A stretch of 64,000 nucleotides of DNA from an uncultured Clostridia bacterium. Lineage in GTDB: Bacteria; Bacillota; Clostridia; Oscillospirales; Acutalibacteraceae. Both the position numbers and the translations under genes were made by a program. The notes below the pieces were generated by a model. It saw only the letters and a list, made by a program, of their open reading frames with translations. It was not told where the DNA came from and made no database searches. Where the stretch lies: the NCBI GenBank assembly GCA_946500295.1, contig CAMMVF010000010.1:1-64000 (forward strand). The letters are read 5' to 3'. Positions 35,801-42,588 of the stretch are shown here, piece after piece; position 1 is the stretch's first letter, and each line of letters begins with the position of its first letter.

Positions 35801-35874
35801 TAGTAGTAAATGTTCCAACATTAACAAAAACGGAGGCTGACTTAACGGTATATACCGAAAAGCCCGTCGCGTAA
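32812..35874 (+). CDS. pulA: Secreted type I pullulanase with MucBP-like, dockerin-like and CBM26 modules
   Basis: A 1020-residue secreted enzyme. Signal peptide about 1-28 (ASA cleavage site); CBM48-like domain about 40-150; GH13 pullulanase domain with FNWGYDP and catalytic D372, E401 and D494. Downstream come a MucBP-like repeat (about 707-775), a dockerin-like module (about 780-838), a second MucBP-like repeat (about 845-912), and a CBM26-like starch-binding domain (about 915-1010, EAWPGTQMTDEDGDGWY). The second calcium loop of the dockerin (DVNFDGNVNLED) is intact, but the first is two residues short and lacks the usual Asp series. AAAGGAGG precedes ATG 32812. It is the paralogue of the preceding gene. 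Confidence 0.92.
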   Translation: MKFKKAAAVIMSVMMMTTAIAVPTTASAAVTNQYADQAAELDKYAYTGDDLGANYTPEATTFKVWSPTADTVRLLHYSNGSRAESTEKGVTDRIGTYNMNYDEATGIWSYTIQGDIKNTYYTYMIQGADGTRHETGDIYAKAAGVNGDRSMVVDLDSTDPEGWENDTYQLVADQTDANIWEIHIKDFSYDESSGVSEENRGKYLAFTETGTTLNGEGDVATCVDYLKEMGIKYVHINPFYDYGSVDETGDDTQFNWGYDPKNYNVPEGSYSSNPYDGNVRINEVKQMVMALHDAGIGIIMDVVYNHTYVSATSFFNYTVPNYYYRVYDDGTWANNSGCGNDTASERAMYRKYMIDSVMYWAQEYHIDGFRFDLMGLHDVETMNLIRANLDTIDEDIITYGEGWNMTSSDTNYDYPAMANQTQAANLNSRVACFNDQIRDAVKGSVFDATGTGFLQAPNSSNMSGVATGITANVNGGNWTAQTPEQTMTYVACHDNATLYDRLVASTYGEDSELYSTRYEGLVQENKIAAAIVYTSQGIPFILAGEEFARTKLGDHNSYQSSPDINKLDWTRLLDYADLVSYYKGLIRLRDVYEPFSDATGDVAKNKLVMSSMSSMPTGCIAYTITDDTAVWNNVAVIFNSSKTEQTVTLRGTSELPQDWVILVDGDQAGINSLGEINTGATITIPAETTYVLADKASYEASGISSDTGKIVVTHKNAYTGEIMKEMTITGDYGDTYVTTADASLAIDYDLEKEPENAKGTFSAETQYIEYSYIPYSLKAYSLSGDGTEAKLIDAIMIQKSTLGLITLTDEQSEIADVNFDGNVNLEDSISIQKIVLKLKVNGVGTVTVKCLDSDTGKEIGGKVVTTRGRAGTEYTTSAKAINLYILDETKLPENAQGVYSNGDTEVIYYYKLNAVPRQVHVKLQDGSTWTPYLYSWGTNSEGDYLEAWPGTQMTDEDGDGWYDIQVNTTNGTYNWIINDGNGNQTLDQENADSDLWVVVNVPTLTKTEADLTVYTEKPVA

Positions 35875-35905
35875 GTGATTGCTTAAACTGAATATTTCCA
35901 ACTCA

Positions 35906-35942
35906 AGAGGGCTGCTCCACAGAGCAGCCCTCTATTTGATTT
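35906..35942 (+). terminator. Terminator hairpin after the dockerin pullulanase
   Basis: Stem AGAGGGCTGCTC/GAGCAGCCCTCT with a CACA loop and a partial T-rich tail. It sits between convergent transcription units. Confidence 0.8.
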
Positions 35943-35996
35943 TGGACAAATATAAAAATCTTAAATTAGAGAACTGCGCCCAAGCTTGTATATTGT

Positions 35997-37025
35997 CTAT
36001 ACAGCTTGAAGGTCAATTTCGGCTTTAACTTTAAAATTCGATTTCCTTACATATTCTGCCGGATTGTAGAGCATACGATACACACTGTAATTTTGTACAT
36101 ACAGTTCTCTTTCAAAATTAAAAATATCACAGTTGTTTTCTTTAAGAATTCTATCAATAGTTTTTTTGCATATGGATTCTATCCTCGCCTCAATTTTTGA
36201 GCGGGTATCTTCGCTTGGATCGGTGGCATAAAGGTTTGCCTTAGCCTTTATAATTATTTCAAAACTGTTGTCAGTTAGCTTTATATTGGTGTTACAGCCA
36301 GAGAGGGAGTAATTAATTTCTTTTCCTGATTCAATAAAGTTGTCCCATATATTATCTCCCTTTCCTCGGATTAGGATAGCAGCCGTGCACTCGCTTCCGT
36401 CTAAAGTTGCTGCGGATTTATCGCCGTCAAATGCAACCGCTCCATCCAATACTGTATTTTTTTCGTTGAGTATTAACCTGGCGATGGCAATATCGCCTTT
36501 ATTTCCTGCCAAACAGGAGTACACCTCGTAAAGAGCGGGATTAAGGCTTTTTCCTGTGGACTTTTCACTATTGCAAAAATCTTTTATCAGACTGTCGCTC
36601 ATGTTTTCTGATTTCATAATGTCCTCGGCTTTTTCCTCGCTGCAAAATATTTTCAGCCCGGGAGAGAACTCATAGTAATCCGTGAAAAATTTTAAACTAT
36701 CCTTTATATTATTGCCCGTCACACCTTTACCTAGGAGAATAAAGCTACATTGGCCGTACAACGGTTCCTTACCCACCTTAGCGGCTGTGTCGGTTAAAGC
36801 AGCGGATATGCTATTTCCTTCTCCCTGTGCGTATGAGGAGGTCACATCGGCTTCTCCTACCGGCTGTTGGGTATCCATATACATAGCGGTTATAGTGTAG
36901 TTGCCTGAGTTAAGGTCAATACCGATTCCTTGAACTATAAGCCGTTTATCCAGGTTGTTCTCAATCGGCGTACAGCCTGTGAGCATAATCATCACTGCAA
37001 CTGTAATAGCTAATATTTTTTTCAT
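35997..37025 (-). CDS. gerC: Ger(x)C-family spore germination lipoprotein
   Basis: A 342-residue lipoprotein with signal peptide and lipobox LTGC (C18). QGIGIDLNSGNYTITAMYMD and LLGKGVTGNNIKDSL are typical of the Ger(x)C family, the C subunit of inner-membrane germinant receptors. The start overlaps the end of gerB by 4 bp. It is third in the gerA-gerB-gerC operon. The germinant cannot be predicted. Confidence 0.93.
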   Translation of the reverse strand: MKKILAITVAVMIMLTGCTPIENNLDKRLIVQGIGIDLNSGNYTITAMYMDTQQPVGEADVTSSYAQGEGNSISAALTDTAAKVGKEPLYGQCSFILLGKGVTGNNIKDSLKFFTDYYEFSPGLKIFCSEEKAEDIMKSENMSDSLIKDFCNSEKSTGKSLNPALYEVYSCLAGNKGDIAIARLILNEKNTVLDGAVAFDGDKSAATLDGSECTAAILIRGKGDNIWDNFIESGKEINYSLSGCNTNIKLTDNSFEIIIKAKANLYATDPSEDTRSKIEARIESICKKTIDRILKENNCDIFNFERELYVQNYSVYRMLYNPAEYVRKSNFKVKAEIDLQAV

Positions 37026-38074
37026 TTAAATCTCCTTCGTATCAGCAAAAGCAACGGCAATACCACACTGCAAAAAATAGTGCTTGCTGCTAGAATATAT
37101 CCGTTTAATATTAGCCGGCGAAACGTTTCGTTGTAGGCAGCATTTACGGAGATTATTACAGCTGCAAGTCCAAGCAAAATGACTGTTCCAAAGCAGATTT
37201 TTCTACCGACTTTTCTGCCAAGGGCATATCTTAGTGAATATTTCAGTGCCCATAAAAGCAAGCTCAGCCTTATGAAAATTCCTGCAGCCCAGATAGCCAT
37301 AAATACAGAGTCAAGCCTCTGAATAACTCCGATTGATGAGAGTCTGGCCCAAGTATATACAGGAAAGCTTTGAGTTTGTGCATAATCGCCCAGTACAGAA
37401 GAAATAAATACGGCCATTCCTGCTGTGGTTACGAAAACTATCATTATCCAAAAAATTATCGAGCCTTTTACATTTCCCTTTACGTGAGGATATAGAAAAA
37501 GAATTGCCGGTATGCAGCTTTGTTCGCCGACCATGATTATACTCTCTCTGATGATGTCTGAAATCTTTAAAGCGCCAATGGGTGTGAGATTCAACCGACT
37601 GCTATTTGAAATCAGCCCTAAACAGAGAAGAGTGATTGCTGCGATAACCATAAATAAAATTAGCGCTCCGGCTCTCGATATGCCCTCGATTCCTTTATAT
37701 GCTCCGTATATGGCGGCGGCGAGCAGTGCAATCGGTAAAATCCATATAGATATTTTCAGCCCGGAGCTTTCAGTGCGCAGCACAGTGAAAAGTGTGAGAG
37801 TTAAAATTATAATGTAGAAAAAATAAACTGAGTAAATCCCTGCTGCTGCCCTGCCTATGCCATGTCCGATTTCATGAATACCCATACGCCCAAGACGCAG
37901 CAAGGGGACAGACATAAGCAGAGATACCACTGCTGCCAGTATAGCACTCACTGCGGTACTTTGAATGTTATTTGAATGAGTGAAGGCTCCGTAGCCAACT
38001 GATAAAACTCCTCGGCTTAGCACAAATAAACATAAAAGCTGAGCTGAGGATATCTTACTCACCCTTGTCATCAT
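37022..38074 (-). CDS. gerB: Spore germination permease, GerAB/GerKB family
   Basis: A 350-residue amino-acid-permease-like membrane protein (about 10 segments), the B subunit that binds germinant in the spore inner membrane. It starts MMTRVSKISSAQL; VGEQSCIPAILFLYPHVKG is a family-typical segment. The gene overlaps both neighbours (20 bp with gerA, 4 bp with gerC), showing tight coupling. Confidence 0.93.
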   Translation of the reverse strand: MMTRVSKISSAQLLCLFVLSRGVLSVGYGAFTHSNNIQSTAVSAILAAVVSLLMSVPLLRLGRMGIHEIGHGIGRAAAGIYSVYFFYIIILTLTLFTVLRTESSGLKISIWILPIALLAAAIYGAYKGIEGISRAGALILFMVIAAITLLCLGLISNSSRLNLTPIGALKISDIIRESIIMVGEQSCIPAILFLYPHVKGNVKGSIIFWIMIVFVTTAGMAVFISSVLGDYAQTQSFPVYTWARLSSIGVIQRLDSVFMAIWAAGIFIRLSLLLWALKYSLRYALGRKVGRKICFGTVILLGLAAVIISVNAAYNETFRRLILNGYILAASTIFCSVVLPLLLLIRRRFK

Positions 38075-39611
38075 TCTCCTCCTCCTGACTGCTTATATCA
38101 CAACCCCGATGATTTTGCACCAAAGACTTTCTTTTTGCCAAAGTCCTCCAGCCGAGTCTCAGTATGCTATCTCTCAATCCGAAGAATGAAAACGGTGTCA
38201 GCGGAGACATATATGGGACACCGAAGCTTTTTTTAGAGCACATATTAACAAGCACCGCTGCAAAAAGAATAATAATACCCCACAGCCCTCCAAAGCCTCC
38301 GACAAATATAAAGGCTATTCTTAAAACTGCCACAGTGGGATAGAGGTCGGGAATGACATATGAGGAAATTGCGGTTAGCGCTACTATCATTAAGGTGGGC
38401 GCGCCGATAAGCCCGGAGCTTACAGCCGTCTCTCCCAGTACCAAAGCGCCGACTATGCTCACGGCGTGTCCCAAAGGTCTCGGCAGTCTGAGTCCGGCTT
38501 CGCGCATTATCTCATATATGAAGTGGATAAGCAGTACCTCGGTGAAAACTGAAAATGGCGTCTGTGCTACTGAAGCGGCAACCTTGTTTAAAATTCCTCC
38601 GGGGAACAGTTCAGGATTGTACCCCGCAATCGCAACATACATTCCAGGGGTAAACACTGCAACAAAGAATGCGAGATATTTCAATATCCTGCTGAAGCTT
38701 GCAAAGTATGCCTTGTTGGAGTAATCGTCAAGCGTTTGAAAATTTTCAACAAACAGGTATGGAACTATAAGCACGCTGGGCGTTCCGTCTATTAAAATCG
38801 CTATCCTGCCCTCGTTGATTTTTCCGCACACTGTATCTGGCCTCTCTGTTACCCCAACGCCTGAAAATAACGATAAATCTCCCTCTTTCTCAAGGAAGGG
38901 TACAATATAGCCGGCTGCTAAAACGCTGTCAAGGGGAATACGCCTGAGCTTCTCTTTAAGTTGCGATAATATTTTTTGTGATACAGCTGATTTTAAATAG
39001 CACAGTGCAATGTCGGTTTTTGATTTTGTGCCAATCTGCATTGTTTCAAATCTTAAATCCGGAGTTTTCATCCGACGACGCACCAGCGTCATGTTAATTC
39101 TCAGAGGTTCCGAAAAGCCCTCTCTCGATCCTCGTTGTACAACGTCGGTTTCACTTTCGCTTATTCCCCTGAAGCTGAAGCCCTGTACTCCGACCGCAAG
39201 AGCTATGTCACAACCGTCCACTATGATAAGGGTAAAGCCGGACATAATAAAAGTGAAAGCTTGACCAAAGTCAATAACCCTAACTAATTCGGATGCGGAC
39301 AGCACCCGCTTTTCTATTATATCTATTTTGCTGGCATCGGTGTTTTCAAAGCAATAATTCATCATCGGATTGGTAATCGAAAGGGAAATAATCTCCTTGT
39401 TGGACATTCCCTCCATGGTGATAATAGCCGCCTTAGTTTTATCCTTCAGGTCTATTTTTCTGACAGTGAAGTCTGCGCTGTTACCGAACGAGGATTTCAT
39501 ATATTTCAGGTTTTTGGCAAGCTCGCTGTACAGCAGCGGTTCAGGGTTGCTATTGCCATGGTTTTGTGGGCACGCTTGCCTTTTATTAAATAAATTATCA
39601 AAAATTCCCAT
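38055..39611 (-). CDS. gerA: Spore germination protein, GerAA/GerKA family
   Basis: A 518-residue A subunit of a germinant receptor: a soluble N-terminal half, then about five membrane segments from residue 290 (LKYLAFFVAVFTPGMYVAIA). EGRIAILIDGTPSVLIVPY is the family hallmark. I chose ATG 39611 because GAGGTGG lies directly upstream; the four extra codons of the longer reading overlap that site. It is first gene of gerABC and divergent from the DUF421 gene. Confidence 0.94.
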   Translation of the reverse strand: MGIFDNLFNKRQACPQNHGNSNPEPLLYSELAKNLKYMKSSFGNSADFTVRKIDLKDKTKAAIITMEGMSNKEIISLSITNPMMNYCFENTDASKIDIIEKRVLSASELVRVIDFGQAFTFIMSGFTLIIVDGCDIALAVGVQGFSFRGISESETDVVQRGSREGFSEPLRINMTLVRRRMKTPDLRFETMQIGTKSKTDIALCYLKSAVSQKILSQLKEKLRRIPLDSVLAAGYIVPFLEKEGDLSLFSGVGVTERPDTVCGKINEGRIAILIDGTPSVLIVPYLFVENFQTLDDYSNKAYFASFSRILKYLAFFVAVFTPGMYVAIAGYNPELFPGGILNKVAASVAQTPFSVFTEVLLIHFIYEIMREAGLRLPRPLGHAVSIVGALVLGETAVSSGLIGAPTLMIVALTAISSYVIPDLYPTVAVLRIAFIFVGGFGGLWGIIILFAAVLVNMCSKKSFGVPYMSPLTPFSFFGLRDSILRLGWRTLAKRKSLVQNHRGCDISSQEEENDDKGE

Positions 39612-39704
39612 ACTCCACCTCACTCTTTTAACATTCTCAAATCTCTGCGTTATATGTATAAGATTTCATACCGTGAGCAAAATATTTCCAAGGAGGCGAA
39701 GCAA

Positions 39705-40382
39705 GTGGCAATTTCAATTTTTCGTACAGTAATTCTCTATGGCTTGATAATCATAGCGGTAAGATTGATGGGGAAAAGGCAGATAGGGGAGATGCAGACC
39801 TCGGAGCTTGTCGTGACTCTGCTAATTTCGGACATTGCTTCCATGCCAATGCAGAATACAGAGACGTCTTTGCTCAGCGGTATAGTTCCGATGATGATAT
39901 TGGTTGTTTGTGAAATATTACTGTCGCTTTTCATGTTGAGAAGAGCGTGGATCAGAAGGCTGGTTTGCGGAATGCCGCAAATTATCATTAAAAACGGAAA
40001 AATAGATCAAAAACAGATGAAAAAACTCAGGTTGAGTACGGAGGACCTCTGCGAAGATCTGAGACAACAGGGATATTTTAAGCTATCGGAAATCGAGTAC
40101 GCAGTTATGGAAACTAACGGCAAACTCAGTGTTTTAAAAAATCCTGCCGAGGTTGCGCCAAACTGCAAGCAGCTCGGAATAAAGCCGGAGCAGTCCGAGA
40201 TTGAAACTGTGGTCATCAGCGACGGTGAGCTGAGTATAAGTTCACTCAAAGTTTTGGGCATCGACCGTGAGAAAATCGACAGGGAGCTTAACAAAAGAAA
40301 GCTTCAAATCAGAGATGTGTTTATTATGACAGTGAGCGGCAAGGATAACTTCAGGGTGATAAAGAGGGAGGAGAAATTGTGA
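39705..40382 (+). CDS. DUF421 (YetF-type) membrane protein
   Basis: A 225-residue protein: three N-terminal membrane segments with RLMGKRQIGEMQTSELVVTL, the DUF421 hallmark, then a soluble domain (IIIKNGKIDQKQMKKLRLS ... EIEYAVMETNGKLSVL). Function is unknown; the family is common in spore formers. The start is GTG 39705 after a perfect AAGGAGG. It overlaps the next gene and lies divergent to gerABC, 93 bp away. Confidence 0.88.
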   Translation: MAISIFRTVILYGLIIIAVRLMGKRQIGEMQTSELVVTLLISDIASMPMQNTETSLLSGIVPMMILVVCEILLSLFMLRRAWIRRLVCGMPQIIIKNGKIDQKQMKKLRLSTEDLCEDLRQQGYFKLSEIEYAVMETNGKLSVLKNPAEVAPNCKQLGIKPEQSEIETVVISDGELSISSLKVLGIDREKIDRELNKRKLQIRDVFIMTVSGKDNFRVIKREEKL

Positions 40383-40756
40383 AAAGACTTTGGATTGCCT
40401 TAGTTTGCATATTGATATCAGCAGTGCTTTGTACGTTTGAAATTATTTATACCTATAATAGTACCGACTATCTTAACAATATGGTTGCTAAGGCTAAAAC
40501 GCAGCTAAACTCCGGAAAAGGTGTTTTGGCTGCCAGTACCTTAAATGAAGCACGGGATTTTTGGCAGGGGAGAAAAGGTGTTACCAGTGTATTTCTACAT
40601 CACGATAGGATTGATGATATAGATGTTCAGCTTTTAAGCGCAGCTTATGCCTGTGAAAAAGCTGACGCTGATTCTGAAATAAAGTTGATTCAGCTGCAAA
40701 TTCAGCTTGAACAAATATGGTCAATGGAGCGCCCCACTATTGAGAATATCTTATGA
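40379..40756 (+). CDS. DUF4363-like small membrane-anchored protein
   Basis: A 125-residue protein with one N-terminal membrane segment and an extracytoplasmic helical domain (FEIIYTYNSTDYLNNMV ... LNEARDFWQGRKG). The DUF4363 family usually lies next to DUF421 genes in clostridia, as here. The start is GTG 40379, overlapping the DUF421 stop by 4 bp, with GGAGGAG upstream. Function unknown. Confidence 0.78.
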   Translation: MKRLWIALVCILISAVLCTFEIIYTYNSTDYLNNMVAKAKTQLNSGKGVLAASTLNEARDFWQGRKGVTSVFLHHDRIDDIDVQLLSAAYACEKADADSEIKLIQLQIQLEQIWSMERPTIENIL

Positions 40757-41040
40757 GTAGATAATTAACTGATTTTGTGAATAATTTATATTAGAATAAT
40801 ACAATATATTGTAAATAACGCGATGAATTGGACTATTTAGAGCATATTTACAAAAAAGAGGAGAAAAGTTTGGTAATTTGAATTGTTCACATTTGGCTCA
40901 TAATTCCTTTTCGGAAATTAAAAAAAATTCAATATTTTATAATAAATATGGGTATAGTTTTGTGCTTATAATAACAAAAATTGCTCCATCCCGATTACAG
41001 CCGAAACGACCGCTAAATGCAGTTATTTTACGGGGTGGCT
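40757..41040. other. AT-rich non-coding region before the CBM26-dockerin gene
   Basis: No gene is supported. It contains a perfect palindrome ACAATATATTGT at 40801-40812 and a TATAAT at 40967-40972 without a good -35. The leader hairpin at 41041 follows. Confidence 0.5.
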
Positions 41041-41071
41041 TTAGCCGAGTAAGCTTGCCCGGCTAATTTTT
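41041..41071 (+). terminator. Terminator or leader attenuator
   Basis: Stem TTAGCCG/CGGCTAA with an inner GTAAGCTTGC partial palindrome and a T5 tail, 50 bp before the CBM26-dockerin ATG. It may end the DUF421 transcript or act as an attenuator in the starch-gene leader. Confidence 0.6.
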
Positions 41072-41121
41072 ATTATGTAAGTTCAAGCTAAATTCAAAAA
41101 AATTTTTTAGGAGGACACAAA

Positions 41122-42573
41122 ATGGAAAATGCAAAAAAACCTATATCACTGGTTTTGGCATTAGTTTTGGCACTATCCGCATTTTTTGTTGTCTGCGCAG
41201 GAGCAGTGGTTGACGCGTCGGCAGCGGCGGGTGATGTCATCTATTTCAAAAAACCTGCAAGCTGGAACTCAGTCTATTGCTACGTTTGGGAGAAAGACGG
41301 CGAAGGCTCAGTAGCTTGGCCGGGTACTGAGATGACAGATGAAGGTGACGATATCTACTCGTTCACCATGCCCGGTAACGAAAACATGGTTATCTTCAAC
41401 AACAACAGCGGCAGCCAGACAGCAGACCTTACCTTCCAGGGCGGCGATATGCTGTTTACACCTTCCAGCGACAGCGGAAACGGCATCAATGGTAATTGGG
41501 AGCCTTACGAGACGGGTCCGGTGAAGTTCACTTCATTCGGCACTAGCCTAGAATCTCCTCAGTATAAGGACACCCAGATTAATATCTTCGCCAGCGCTGA
41601 AAGCGAGAACGGATCTGCTATTGAGTATCAGTTCAGCGTATCAGGTGCGGAGAGCAGGGTGCTTCAGAATTATTCAAGCAGCACAAACGTGTATTGGTCC
41701 CCTGCTGTAGCAGGTGAATATGTAATTACCGTTACCGCTAGGGATGCGCAGGGCAACGAAGTAAGCCGCAGCATGGATTACACAATCAAGGACGATGCTA
41801 CTGAGTCGAGACCTGTATTGAAGGGCATAACCCCTGCCGGCGGTTCAACCGTACAGACAGGTCAGAGGGCTTCTGTCGATGTAATTGCATCCGGTGGTAT
41901 GACAGGTACTAACCTTCTGTTCTATAAGGTCGCTATTACACAGCAATCTACTCAGCAGGTAGTAAACGGCGATGTTTATTATTCTTTGAATGATACATAC
42001 TCATTTACGCCTGCACAGGACGGTACATACAATGTTACAGTTTATGTTCAGAACTCTTCGAACATTACTGTAAGCAACACCTACGAGCTCTTTGCTACAA
42101 GCAGTGCGGCTGATCTGCTTATTCAGAGCTTCACATCTTCAAAGACAAGTCCTATTAACGCCGGCGACAGCGTTACCTTTACAGCACAGGCTACAGGCGG
42201 CACAGAGCCCTATGAGTATCAGTTTGCTGTAAACAATGTTGTGCAGCAGTCCTATTCTTCCAAACAGACATTTGATTGGACGGCTAATGCAGGGGGCACT
42301 TATACTATAGCTGTAACAGCCAGAGATGCTGAAGGAAAGACAGCTACAACCGATGCTATCTCGATTACCGTACTTGAGGAAGAGTACATACTGGGAGATG
42401 CGGATGGCGATGAAAAAGTTACCCTGATTGATGCGATTTTAATTCAAAGAGCTTCGATTGGTCTTGTCACTCTGACTAACACGCAGATGAAGGCTGCTGA
42501 TTTCGACCAAAACGGAACAGTTGAATTACAGGACGCTCTGATGGTTCAAAAGAGAGCATTGGCAATTATTTAA
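41122..42573 (+). CDS. Secreted non-catalytic CBM26-dockerin starch-binding protein
   Basis: A 483-residue secreted protein without any catalytic domain. Signal peptide about 1-33; CBM26 about 36-130 (FKKPASWNSVYCYVW, AWPGTEMTD); three Ig-like/PKD-like beta-domains about 133-225, 228-322 and 325-420; C-terminal type I dockerin about 424-480 with two intact calcium loops (DADGDEKVTLID and DFDQNGTVELQD). This layout fits the starch-adherence (Sas/Doc) class of R. bromii amylosome proteins: bind granules and dock by cohesin. AGGAGG precedes the ATG. The amylase gene follows after 15 bp, so they are likely co-transcribed. Confidence 0.9.
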   Translation: MENAKKPISLVLALVLALSAFFVVCAGAVVDASAAAGDVIYFKKPASWNSVYCYVWEKDGEGSVAWPGTEMTDEGDDIYSFTMPGNENMVIFNNNSGSQTADLTFQGGDMLFTPSSDSGNGINGNWEPYETGPVKFTSFGTSLESPQYKDTQINIFASAESENGSAIEYQFSVSGAESRVLQNYSSSTNVYWSPAVAGEYVITVTARDAQGNEVSRSMDYTIKDDATESRPVLKGITPAGGSTVQTGQRASVDVIASGGMTGTNLLFYKVAITQQSTQQVVNGDVYYSLNDTYSFTPAQDGTYNVTVYVQNSSNITVSNTYELFATSSAADLLIQSFTSSKTSPINAGDSVTFTAQATGGTEPYEYQFAVNNVVQQSYSSKQTFDWTANAGGTYTIAVTARDAEGKTATTDAISITVLEEEYILGDADGDEKVTLIDAILIQRASIGLVTLTNTQMKAADFDQNGTVELQDALMVQKRALAII

Positions 42574-42588
42574 ACAGGAGGCTGAGAA

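Noticed and set aside
40799..40814. NrdR-like palindrome around ACAATATATTGT
   Set aside because: Good core match but no second box 31-32 bp away and no nucleotide-reduction gene downstream.
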